Shown here one piece after another: positions 1 to 6,715 of a stretch of DNA of 17,751 bases. Source of the stretch: JBAWAP01 sp049589355 (lineage in GTDB: Bacteria; Chloroflexota; Anaerolineae; VGOG01); assembly GCA_049589355.1 (NCBI GenBank), contig JBAWAP010000354.1:1-17751 (forward strand). Reading direction: 5' to 3'. The number at the start of each line of letters is the position of its first letter. The stretch's first letter is position 1. The notes beneath the pieces are model-generated. The model worked only from the letters and a program-made list of their open reading frames with translations, had not been told where the DNA came from and did not search any database. Made by a program: the position numbers and the translations under genes.

Positions 1-647
1 CTAAACAACCGTCCTACGGTGGCCTCGGTCGTGGCAGGATCGTATGGGCGGCGGCGCAGCGCGGCCCAACGGCTGGCTACCCGCACTGCCAACTTGGTCA
101 GTTGCGGGCGATGGCGCACGCCCCATAAAGCCGCACCGAAGGCGAGAGTGAGTATCAGCAAGGTCAACCCGAAACCGATGGCCTGTAAAGCCGAAAGCTC
201 GCGCGCGATCAGCAGATGGAGCAAACCGAATATGCCGGTGACCATCAGTGCAGCGCCATTGAGCAGGTTAGGCAGCCATCCTGCTAGCACGGCCCCCTCC
301 GCGCTGACGCCGCTGCCGCGCACCCAACGATAGGTAGCCGTGGCGTAGGCCAGCCCACCAGCCACCAGGCCAACGCTGGAGGTGGCCATGGTGATCAGCA
401 TGCCACGGACCAATGACAACCGTTGCCCAAACATGGCGCCGAGGGTGTGCAAGAGGTAACCGCTGCCCAGATAGCTCACCACTTGGGCCACGAGTGCCAG
501 CGCCACTGCCCATGGCGCCATCCCCTTGATGACCTGCAGCGAATGCTCGAGGGTGGCCAACTGTGGCAGGATGAGATGAACCGCCAGCCCCAGCAAGAGG
601 AGCGGGAGCAGATAACGCCACACGCGAACGACCAACCCTTGCTCCAC
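1..647 (-). CDS. Flippase-like LPG-synthase transmembrane domain protein, C-terminus off window
   Basis: Reading the minus strand with codons at 645-647 down to 3-5 gives an open frame that leaves the window at position 1, so only about 215 N-terminal residues are present. It is very hydrophobic, with roughly five to six membrane segments (for example YLLPLLLLGLAVHLIL near the start and GFGLTLLILTLAFGAAL near the end). The stretch SYLGSGYLL, followed by SSVGLVAGGLAYATATYRW, resembles the lysylphosphatidylglycerol-synthase transmembrane family (UPF0104/flippase-like). Members move or modify lipids or lipid-linked glycans at the cytoplasmic membrane; the substrate here cannot be told. The start is GTG at 647, with a GGAG box eight bases upstream that overlaps the end of the upstream htrA remnant, so the two were probably translationally coupled. 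The family call rests on pattern memory, not a search. Confidence 0.7.
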   Translation of the reverse strand, partial: MEQGLVVRVWRYLLPLLLLGLAVHLILPQLATLEHSLQVIKGMAPWAVALALVAQVVSYLGSGYLLHTLGAMFGQRLSLVRGMLITMATSSVGLVAGGLAYATATYRWVRGSGVSAEGAVLAGWLPNLLNGAALMVTGIFGLLHLLIARELSALQAIGFGLTLLILTLAFGAALWGVRHRPQLTKLAVRVASRWAALRRRPYDPATTEATVGRLF

Positions 648-652
648 CAGAA

Positions 653-1089
653 CTACTCCGACCGCTCGGCCAGTGTCGCCTTCACCGTCATCTCCCGGCC
701 GCCGCGAATGAAAGTCACCTCCACCGCATCCCCCACCTGCGTCTCTGCCTCCAGGTAAACCGTGAGTTCCTCAAAACTGGTGATAGGCTTGCTGTTGAGG
801 GCGGTGATGATGTCGCCGCCCACTGGGATTTGCACATTGCCGACGGATACAACCCGATCCCCAGCATGGATATCAGCCTTGGCCACTGGGCTGCCTGGCA
901 CTACCTCAGCAACCAACAGCCCCTTGCCACGGGAACCTCCATCCCGGCCTCACGGAGGAACCGCGCACCCTCGGCCTCGAAGGGCAGGACGGATACCCCC
1001 AGCCAGGGGTGAGAGTAGTGGCCTTGGGCGATCAACTGAGGCACCACCCGACGCACAGTGTTGACAGGGATGGCGAAGCCAATCCCCGA
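653..1089 (-). pseudogene. HtrA/DegP serine protease remnant: linker and PDZ domain only, frameshifted
   Basis: The minus strand directly after the mgtA stop codon reads SGIGFAIPVNTVRRVVPQLI and continues HYSHPWLGVSV, the typical segment between the trypsin-like domain and the PDZ domain of HtrA proteases. The whole catalytic domain, including the His-Asp-Ser triad and the GNSGGP motif, is absent. A frame change occurs at the four-C run 920-923 (GGGG in the gene). The first frame gives VPVARG and then stops at 901-903; the frame shifted by one resumes with GLLVAEVVPGSPVAKADI and runs through an intact PDZ domain (GDRVVSVG, GDIITAL) to TAG at 653-655. One extra G would restore VARGLLVAEVV. The locus therefore carries an N-terminal truncation plus a one-base frameshift. 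The free PDZ part (653-916) might still be made but could not be a protease. The frameshift could be a sequencing error; the missing catalytic domain is not explained that way. Confidence 0.85.
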
Positions 1090-3651
1090 TTAGATTTGAA
1101 CCCGCCTATAGAAGACTTTCTTCGTTATCTCCGAGGCAACGATGTACAGCGCAGTAATCCCCAGCAAGGCCAGCATCAGCGGTATCGGCAACGGAGTGAA
1201 CCCCAGGAGCCCAGCGAACGGCAGGTATGGAATAACCACTGTCACTCCCGCAATCAGTAGAGTGCTTATCAGCAAATACTTGCCCGGCTTGCTCTTGAAG
1301 AAAGGCCTCCGCGTCCGGACAACCAGCGCAATGAATAACTCGGTCATCAGCGACTCCACAAACCAGCCGGTCCTGAACTGCTCCGCTGTAGCGCGCAGGA
1401 TGAACAGCAGCATGCCAAAAGTGAGGTAGTCGAACACCGAACTTACCAGACCGAAAGTGACCATAAAATCGCGGATGAAGCGAATGTCCCAGCGGCGAGG
1501 CTTCTCCACCAGTTCGCGATCCACGTCATCAGTAGCGATGGTCATGGCTGGGAAATCGGAGAGGAAGTTGTTCAGCAGGATTTGCTTGGCCAGCAAAGGC
1601 AAGAAAGGCAGGAAAAGGGATGCTCCAGCCATGCTGAACATGTTGCCGAAATTGGCGCTGGTCGTAGTGAATACATACTTGAGGCTGTTGGCAAAAGTGG
1701 CACGCCCCAGTACGACGCCCCGACGCAGGTCTTCCAGGTCCGGTTCCAACAGCACAAAGTCGGCGGCTTCCTTAGCTACGTCCACGGCCTTATCCACCGA
1801 GATGCCCACGTCCGCCGCATGGAGGGCCGGCGCGTCGTTGATCCCATCGCCCAAGTAGCCAACTACATGCCTCATCTTTTGCAGCGCCAAGATAATGCGT
1901 TCCTTGTCATTGGGTTCCGTCTCGACGAACAGGTTGGTGTGCTCAGCCACATGCAACAGTGCTTCATCGTCCAGTTCGTCCAATTCTTTGCCGCTCACCA
2001 CACCAGTTACCTTCATGCCGATGAGTTCTGCTAGGTGCTGTGCCACCAGCCGGTTGTCGCCAGTGATGATCTTGAGCTGCACACCTAGCTCGGCTAGTTG
2101 GGTGAGGGTCTTCTGCACGTCTGGTTTGGGTGGGTCAAAAAAGAGCAGGAAACCAGCGAAGACCAGGCTATGCTCGTCGTCACGGGTGTAGACTGGCTGT
2201 GGCGACACCATCTTAGTCGCCACCCCCAGCACGCGGAAGCCCTGTCCGCTCCACTCAGCGTAGCGCTGTTGGATCTGCGCCCGCCGTGCGTCGTCCAGTG
2301 GCACGGCATCGGCACCTTCCCGCACCTGCGTGCACGCCGCCAATACGTTCTCCAGCGCTCCTTTGGTGATTAGTAGGGGCTGGTCTTGCGCCAGCCCCTG
2401 GGCATCCGCAAGGGATGCCCCTACCTGGGTCTGCACCACCACGCTCATCCGCTTGCGCACAAAATCGTAGGGGATCTCATCCACTTTGTGCACCTCACGG
2501 ATGTCCGGCTGGGACTGAGCGGTGATCGCCTCATCTAATGGGTTGGTCAGCCCGGTCTGAAAGTGAGCATTGAGGTAGGCGTAGCGAAAGACGTCGTTCG
2601 ATGGCTGTCCATACACATCCAATGCCCCGTCCAATTGTACCACGCCCTCGGTCAGCGTGCCCGTCTTGTCCGTACACAGCACGTCCATACTGCCAAAGTT
2701 CTCAATGGAGGCCAGGCGGCGCACGATGACCCCTTCATCGGCCATAGTCTGCGCTCCCTTGGACAGGTTGATGCTGATGATCGCTGGCAGCAGTTCCGGT
2801 GCTATCCCCACTGCTAGAGCAACGGCGAAGAGCAGCGAATCCACAGCCGGCTTATGAAAGAAGACGTTGACGGCAAAGACGACCAGCACGAGCAACGTCA
2901 TCACCTGGGTCAGCAGATAGCCAAAGTGACGGATGCCACGTTCGAACTCGGTCTCCGGTGGGCGCAACTCCAGGCGCTTGGCAATCTGGCCGTAAGCGGT
3001 GGACGTTCCGGTCTCCACGATCAAGGCGCGAGCACCGCCGCTGCGCACGTTTGTGCCCATGAAGACACAGTTGGTGCGCTCGGCCAAGCTGGCACGCGCC
3101 TCGGTCAAGCCAGGCTTCTTTTCCACCGGGAAGGTCTCCCCAGTAAGCACGGCCTGGTTGACGAAAAAGTCCTTTGCTTCCAGCACAATGCCATCGGCTG
3201 GTACCAGGCTGCCAGCCGATAGCAACACCACGTCGCCAGGGACCACCTCCTCGGTGGGAATCGTCTGCGGCTGGCCATCGCGCAACACGGTAGCCTTGAT
3301 CGTTACCCGCACACGCAGCTTCTCGATGGCAGTACTGGCCCTGTACTCCTGGACAAAGCTCAGCACAGCGCTGCCCAAAACAATGGCCAGAACAATCAGG
3401 GCATCCACCCATTCTTGCAACATGGCTGACACGCCAGCGGCAAAGAGCAGGATGAGGACAAGCGGGCTCTTAAACTGGTCCAGGAAGAGCCGCAATGGTG
3501 TCACCTTCTCCCTGGCTTTGAGCACGTTGAACCCGAACTCTTCCAACCGTTCTTGGGCCTCGGCGGTGCTGAACCCTTCACGGGTGCTGCGCAGTGTGGC
3601 CAGAAGACTGTCCAGTGGCTGGCTCCAGTAGGAGCTGAATTGACCGCTTAT
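1090..3651 (-). CDS. mgtA: Magnesium-translocating P-type ATPase (MgtA/MgtB type, IIIB)
   Basis: A polytopic membrane pump that imports Mg2+ (or a similar divalent cation) at the cost of ATP. In order it has an N-terminal cation-ATPase domain (LDSLLATL to FGFNVL), an actuator domain with VLTGE, the membrane motif GIAPELLP, the phosphorylation loop CTDKTGTLT (Asp at about residue 328), a nucleotide-binding domain with KGALENVL, the hinge GDGINDAPAL, and a C-terminal group of membrane helices ending KKVFYRRVQI. The IENFGSMDVLCTDKTGTLT context is typical of the MgtA subgroup. The frame is open to 3795, but the region before 3651 overlaps the DUF1232 gene. A perfect AGGAGGT box at 3655-3661 overlaps that gene's stop codon and points to ATA at 3649-3651, not to ATG/GTG/TTG. 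Starting there gives 853 residues and a normal MgtA N-terminus. A 52-bp palindromic repeat lies in frame inside the N domain (2373-2424). The stop codon directly abuts the htrA remnant. Confidence 0.93.
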   Translation of the reverse strand: MSGQFSSYWSQPLDSLLATLRSTREGFSTAEAQERLEEFGFNVLKAREKVTPLRLFLDQFKSPLVLILLFAAGVSAMLQEWVDALIVLAIVLGSAVLSFVQEYRASTAIEKLRVRVTIKATVLRDGQPQTIPTEEVVPGDVVLLSAGSLVPADGIVLEAKDFFVNQAVLTGETFPVEKKPGLTEARASLAERTNCVFMGTNVRSGGARALIVETGTSTAYGQIAKRLELRPPETEFERGIRHFGYLLTQVMTLLVLVVFAVNVFFHKPAVDSLLFAVALAVGIAPELLPAIISINLSKGAQTMADEGVIVRRLASIENFGSMDVLCTDKTGTLTEGVVQLDGALDVYGQPSNDVFRYAYLNAHFQTGLTNPLDEAITAQSQPDIREVHKVDEIPYDFVRKRMSVVVQTQVGASLADAQGLAQDQPLLITKGALENVLAACTQVREGADAVPLDDARRAQIQQRYAEWSGQGFRVLGVATKMVSPQPVYTRDDEHSLVFAGFLLFFDPPKPDVQKTLTQLAELGVQLKIITGDNRLVAQHLAELIGMKVTGVVSGKELDELDDEALLHVAEHTNLFVETEPNDKERIILALQKMRHVVGYLGDGINDAPALHAADVGISVDKAVDVAKEAADFVLLEPDLEDLRRGVVLGRATFANSLKYVFTTTSANFGNMFSMAGASLFLPFLPLLAKQILLNNFLSDFPAMTIATDDVDRELVEKPRRWDIRFIRDFMVTFGLVSSVFDYLTFGMLLFILRATAEQFRTGWFVESLMTELFIALVVRTRRPFFKSKPGKYLLISTLLIAGVTVVIPYLPFAGLLGFTPLPIPLMLALLGITALYIVASEITKKVFYRRVQI
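2373..2424. repeat. Cloverleaf-like palindromic repeat inserted in frame in mgtA
   Basis: The 52-bp segment begins GTAGGGGC and ends GCCCCTAC, so its outer ends pair. Inside are two hairpins: GGGGCTGG pairs with CCAGCCCC around a seven-base loop (2376-2398), and GGGCATCC pairs with GGATGCCC around a short GCAAG loop (2400-2420). On the coding strand it reads VGASLADAQGLAQDQPL. That replaces what is usually a short turn between the conserved RMSVVV strand and the LLITKGA motif of the nucleotide-binding domain. Similar REP-like GTAGGGGC...GCCCCTAC elements are, from memory, common in Chloroflexota and cyanobacteria. I saw no second copy in this window. Confidence 0.8.
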
Positions 3652-3654
3652 GGG

Positions 3655-3661
3655 ACCTCCT
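3655..3661 (-). promoter_or_regulatory. Strong ribosome-binding site of mgtA overlapping the upstream stop codon
   Basis: The minus strand reads TAGGAGGTCCCATA. The TAG (3660-3662) ends the DUF1232 gene, AGGAGGT is a perfect anti-Shine-Dalgarno match, and ATA follows after three bases. No ATG, GTG or TTG occurs in the mgtA frame within a usable distance downstream. This makes translational coupling and a non-canonical ATA start the simplest reading. Confidence 0.7.
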
Positions 3662-4046
3662 ACCTTTGGATAGCTCGCACGATCACGACGATAGCCAACG
3701 CCGCCAGGAATAGCCAGAGGGCAACGATAACTACGGCGGTGGCCCAGTTGGTCGGTTTGCCTTGACCCATGGCTTCCCGGGCCTTTTCTCGGCACTCAGT
3801 CATAACAGGTGAGGGAATCATCTTCAACGCAATCGCAATACCGAGAGGAACTAAGACAAGGTCATCCAGATAACCCAGGACAGGGATAGGGTCTGGAATC
3901 AGGTCTATGGGGCTGAAGGCATATCCGACTACGCAAGCAGCGAAAAGCCGGGCGTACCAGGGAGTTCTGGGGTCTTTGTAAGCCAGGTAGATGGCGTAGG
4001 TCTCCGTTTTCAGCTCCCTGGCTCGTTGTTTCCATCTCTCGATCAT
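3660..4046 (-). CDS. DUF1232 (YkvA-type) small membrane protein
   Basis: The protein contains YAFSPIDLIPDPIPVLGYLD, the diagnostic core of the DUF1232/YkvA family, preceded by KDPRTPWYARL and followed by DDLVLVPLGI. A C-terminal hydrophobic helix (AVVIVALWLFLAALAIVVIV) adds a membrane anchor. The molecular function of this family is not established. The chosen start is ATG at 4046 (MIERWKQRARELK), which matches the usual family N-terminus. A GTG at 4079 would extend it by 11 residues but has no ribosome-binding site. The stop codon overlaps the mgtA Shine-Dalgarno sequence, so the two genes form an operon and are probably translationally coupled. Upstream lies a DUF421 remnant, so the operon has probably lost its first gene. 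Confidence 0.85.
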   Translation of the reverse strand: MIERWKQRARELKTETYAIYLAYKDPRTPWYARLFAACVVGYAFSPIDLIPDPIPVLGYLDDLVLVPLGIAIALKMIPSPVMTECREKAREAMGQGKPTNWATAVVIVALWLFLAALAIVVIVRAIQR

Positions 4047-4089
4047 TCCGGTTACCACGATCAAACTGCCGCCACGCACTTGGGATATA

Positions 4090-4212
4090 TCACTGGTGCC
4101 GTAGATACTTCACCGGTCGCTTGACGCGCTTGGTGGTTCCGCCAGTCGGCACCACGCTGATCGAACCGTCAATTTCCAGGACCGCCATCTCGACTTCGCT
4201 CAGATTAGTCGG
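4090..4212 (-). pseudogene. DUF421/YetF-like C-terminal remnant
   Basis: The minus-strand frame immediately following the trehalase stop codon, with no gap and in the same frame, reads PTNLSEVEMAVLEIDGSISV and continues VPTGG..KRPVKYLRHQ before TGA at 4090-4092. LSEVE-AVLE-DGSISV is characteristic of the C-terminal cytoplasmic domain of DUF421/YetF membrane proteins. The three membrane helices and most of the soluble domain of a normal YetF (roughly 150-220 residues) are absent, and there is no start codon. The fragment lies just before the DUF1232 gene, so a yetF gene may once have headed that operon. The piece is short, so the family call is probable, not certain. Confidence 0.65.
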
Positions 4213-5787
4213 CTAGCGCTTCCAGGCCACGCTCAAGGTGACGTCCTCGACATCATCCATCTCGACCACCACCGTTCCGTAGGGCTGGCGCTCCCGGCGA
4301 TAGTCACAGGGGGCACCGTTCAGTGTCACCAGCGGCATCTCAGTGGGAAAGTAATCCCGTACTCGCACTTCTATAACCGGAATCGCTTGCCCTGCAGCAA
4401 CACCTATTTCCACTCGCCGCAAATCCGGCTCACTGGAGAACCGCAGGGTCAGATCACCGACCAGGTAGCGACGAAAGTGGGCTGCGAACTCCTGGCCGGC
4501 GAAAGTGGGGCAGAGCAATGGTTCGAGGATCACCACCTGTCGCGCCAGGTCGAAATCGAGTCCACCGATGACTTTGCCCAACAGAGCCGAATAGACACCA
4601 TTGGTCCAGCCGAAACCATGCTGATTCGGGTACGAAGTGACCACCGCCAGGTTGCGCTTGACCACGTTGTACTTTTCCCACATCTTGCCCGTTTGGGCAA
4701 ACATCTCCGCGCCCAGGGTTAGCCACTTGACCGCCAGGCGGGCCGCCTCCTCGAAATAGCCGTAGCGTTTGAGGCCGTTCAGGGCTACCCAATGCAGAGG
4801 CGCCCAGCCATTCGGGTAGTCCCATTGATAAGGCCCCTTCGCTCGATGTTGGCGGCTGGTGGTAACTAAGCCACCAGCCCGCTCGAACAGGTCCAACTTG
4901 TCTAATACCCTGGCAGCCTCCTGAGGCGTGACCAGGCCCACGAAGAGGGGGTGAAAAGTGGCCAAGGAGTACCTATCATCCAACCGTTGGCCAGTCAGGT
5001 AGTCATAGTCAAAGAAGAGGCCCTGGAGAGGATCGTAGAGGTAGCGCATAATACGCTCTCGGCGTTCCTCGGATTTCGCCAGCCAGCGGTTCGCTTCTTT
5101 GCCATCTCCCAACGACTGGGCGAATTCGGCCAAATCGCGCTCGTACTGGTAGAGATTGCAGTTGAGGTCAACGGCCGCCAGATGACGGCAGCGGCGTTTC
5201 CAGCGGGAGCTAAAGTCCCAGCCCGATTCGTATTGGGCCCTCTTCTCGCTGTTAGGCGCACCTTGGTCGAAATAGCGGCTCAGCCCCAGAGGGGTGTTAT
5301 GGCTACCCAACCATACCCCTTCGTATTCGGCCTTGGCCAGAGTGAACGCCTCCCGCAGCCAACCGTAGTCCAGATCGTACTTGAGGACTTCCTTGATCAT
5401 CAAGGTCAAATAAGGCGGCTGCGAACGGGTGAGGGAATCCGGGTGCGAATAGTTAAGGACCAAGCCGAATTCGCGCATCTCGTGAAGAAAGTTATCCACC
5501 ATCCAGCGCATCAATTCCCTTTGCCCATCCACCGCCAGTCCCACCAGGGTAAAATAGCTATCCCAGTAGAAGAGATAAGGGAATTGGTCCGTGCTAGGCA
5601 TCACGTAAGGGTGAGGTAGGGGGACACGCCCCTCCCCCCCTGCCCCCCCCAACGTTGGGGGGGATGGGGGGGCGGGATGGTCTGCCCGCATTAGCTCGGG
5701 CCAGAAGCCGCTTATGTACCGATGCGCCGTCACAACCTTCTCATCTACGGATTTCAGAAATCGAGTTTTAGACGCTGAAAAGACCAT
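4213..5787 (-). CDS. Alpha,alpha-trehalase, glycoside hydrolase family 37
   Basis: Hydrolyses trehalose to two glucose molecules. The 524-residue protein carries the trehalase hallmarks: PLPHPYVMPSTDQF and FYWDSYFT (residues 56-80), SLTRSQPP (118-125), ESGWDFSSRW (187-196), the second trehalase signature QWDYPNGWAPL (321-331), WEKYNV (370-375) and GFGWTNGV (391-398). By alignment from memory, Asp191 and Glu371 correspond to the catalytic pair Asp312/Glu496 of E. coli TreA. The segment before GFGWTNG reads TSYPNQH rather than the usual GGEYPLQD. No signal peptide is visible, so it is probably cytoplasmic. A C-terminal beta-rich extension of about 125 residues follows the (alpha/alpha)6 core. 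ATG at 5787 follows an AAAGGGTGAG box and lies 15 bases after the adk stop. Residues about 37-54 are encoded by a GC-palindromic insertion. The stop codon abuts a YetF remnant. Confidence 0.85.
   Translation of the reverse strand: MVFSASKTRFLKSVDEKVVTAHRYISGFWPELMRADHPAPPSPPTLGGAGGEGRVPLPHPYVMPSTDQFPYLFYWDSYFTLVGLAVDGQRELMRWMVDNFLHEMREFGLVLNYSHPDSLTRSQPPYLTLMIKEVLKYDLDYGWLREAFTLAKAEYEGVWLGSHNTPLGLSRYFDQGAPNSEKRAQYESGWDFSSRWKRRCRHLAAVDLNCNLYQYERDLAEFAQSLGDGKEANRWLAKSEERRERIMRYLYDPLQGLFFDYDYLTGQRLDDRYSLATFHPLFVGLVTPQEAARVLDKLDLFERAGGLVTTSRQHRAKGPYQWDYPNGWAPLHWVALNGLKRYGYFEEAARLAVKWLTLGAEMFAQTGKMWEKYNVVKRNLAVVTSYPNQHGFGWTNGVYSALLGKVIGGLDFDLARQVVILEPLLCPTFAGQEFAAHFRRYLVGDLTLRFSSEPDLRRVEIGVAAGQAIPVIEVRVRDYFPTEMPLVTLNGAPCDYRRERQPYGTVVVEMDDVEDVTLSVAWKR
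5626..5684. repeat. G/C-run palindromic repeat inserted in frame in the trehalase gene
   Basis: The core is symmetric around AACGTT (5651-5656). On one side are runs of eight and seven C separated by TG; on the other are runs of seven G separated by AT. The coding strand gives HPAPPSPPTLGGAGGEGR (residues 37-54) just ahead of the conserved PLPHPYV motif. That low-complexity peptide is absent from normal trehalases. The long homopolymers make exact run lengths vulnerable to sequencing error, but the reading frame is intact through them. Confidence 0.7.
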
Positions 5788-5802
5788 AGTCTCACCCTTT
5801 CT

Positions 5803-6456
5803 CTAGCTCGCCAGGCTTCGAATCGCATCCAGCAAAGCGGCGTTGACGGTCTCAATGTGCCCGGCACCATCCACCTCCAGCAGCAGGCTTGCTCGACGAT
5901 AGTAGTCTATGAGGGGTGCCGTCTGCTCGTGGTAGACCCTCAGGCGAGCCCGCACCGTCTCCGGTCTGTCATCGTCTCGCTGGTAGAGTTTCCTTCCACA
6001 CTCATCACACACACCCTCTTCGGCAGGGGGACTGAAGACCACGTGATACGGCGTCTGGCATTGCCGACAAATGCGCCGGCCCGACAATCGCCGCACCAAC
6101 TCCTCACCGGGGACTTGGATGTACAACACGCCGGCCAGTGTACGGCCTGTGCTGGCCAGTATCTCATCCAATGCCTCAGCCTGGGCCAGGGTCCGGGGGA
6201 AGCCATCGAGGATAACACCATCGTCGCAATCGGGCTGCTGCAATCGCTCTCGCACCATGGCGATAGTTACATCGTCGGGCACGAGTTGGCCCCGATCAAT
6301 GAATCCCTTGGCCAATAGCCCCAACTCCGTCCCGTTCTCGATATTCTCGCGGAAGAGGTCGCCGCTGGCCACGTGAGGCAACCCCAATTGTTCCTTCAGT
6401 CGCTCCGCCTGGGTGCCCTTTCCGGAGCCAGGTGGGCCAAGCAGGACGAGGTACAT
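5803..6456 (-). CDS. adk: Adenylate kinase (zinc-lid type)
   Basis: Catalyses ATP + AMP = 2 ADP in the cytoplasm. The 217-residue protein begins MYLVLLGPPGSGKGTQ with the P-loop at residues 8-15. It continues with the AMP-binding ASGDLFR, VILDGFPRT and the lid domain. The lid has a CRQC ... CDEC four-cysteine zinc site (residues about 129-153), as in many thermophilic and Gram-positive enzymes, and is followed by DDRPETVRARL. ATG at 6456 is preceded by an AAAGGGAG box. In most bacteria adk sits between secY and map in the ribosomal-protein cluster; here it is isolated, followed 15 bases later by trehalase, which suggests relocation. A rho-independent terminator lies just upstream, so its promoter must be within about 30 bases or it relies on read-through. 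I saw no clear promoter. Confidence 0.97.
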   Translation of the reverse strand: MYLVLLGPPGSGKGTQAERLKEQLGLPHVASGDLFRENIENGTELGLLAKGFIDRGQLVPDDVTIAMVRERLQQPDCDDGVILDGFPRTLAQAEALDEILASTGRTLAGVLYIQVPGEELVRRLSGRRICRQCQTPYHVVFSPPAEEGVCDECGRKLYQRDDDRPETVRARLRVYHEQTAPLIDYYRRASLLLEVDGAGHIETVNAALLDAIRSLAS

Positions 6457-6487
6457 AACGCTCTCCCTTTCTCACGAGTCAGATTCG

Positions 6488-6524
6488 AAAAAAAGCCCGC
6501 CTTTTGGTAATCCAGCAGGCGGGC
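6488..6524 (-). terminator. Rho-independent terminator after the UgpC-type gene
   Basis: On the minus strand GCCCGCC (6518-6524) pairs with GGCGGGC (6495-6501) around a 16-base loop, and seven T residues (6488-6494) follow. It lies about 190 bases after the ABC ATPase stop and just ahead of adk, so it separates the two transcription units. Confidence 0.8.
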
Positions 6525-6551
6525 AAAAACAGCAGAAGGGCGTTGGCTATC

Positions 6552-6658
6552 GGCCTTCACTCCTGCAAATAGGCGGCCAGACAAACTGGGAAACCTGCCG
6601 TTCGGCTGAGCCTTCGGGCTGAGGCCCTCAGAGCCTGCCCTGAATGGAGTGAAGGGCC
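6552..6658. repeat. Inverted-repeat element between adk and the ABC ATPase gene
   Basis: GGCCTTCACTCC at 6552-6563 is matched by the inverted GGAGTGAAGGGCC at 6646-6658, a 12-bp match with one bulged base. Inside are an AGCC-TTCG-GGCT hairpin, a direct GGCTGAG pair and TCAGAGCCTGCCCTGAA. These resemble the CCTTCACTCCATTCAGGGCAGGCTC class of dispersed repeats I recall from Chloroflexota. No protein is credible here. The rest of the 6457-6715 gap holds only the terminator. Confidence 0.5.
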
Positions 6659-6715
6659 GAAACCTCACAGCGAAGCCCCAAAAGCTGTTTCACAGGAATC
6701 CGAGACCTACCGAGT

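Noticed and set aside
268..621. Minus-strand open frame of 117 codons inside the left-edge gene
   Set aside because: It overlaps, in another frame, a clearly hydrophobic conserved membrane protein that is open from 647 to the window edge. Its Gly/His-rich composition is that of a shadow frame.
4500..4640. Trehalase as inactive because GGEYPLQ before GFGWTNG reads TSYPNQ
   Set aside because: By my alignment the catalytic glutamate is in the preceding EKYN motif, which is present along with the aspartate in WDFSSRW. The change may still alter specificity.
6396..6668. 90-codon minus-strand frame upstream of and overlapping adk
   Set aside because: It runs across the terminator hairpin and the inverted-repeat element and has no family resemblance or ribosome-binding site.
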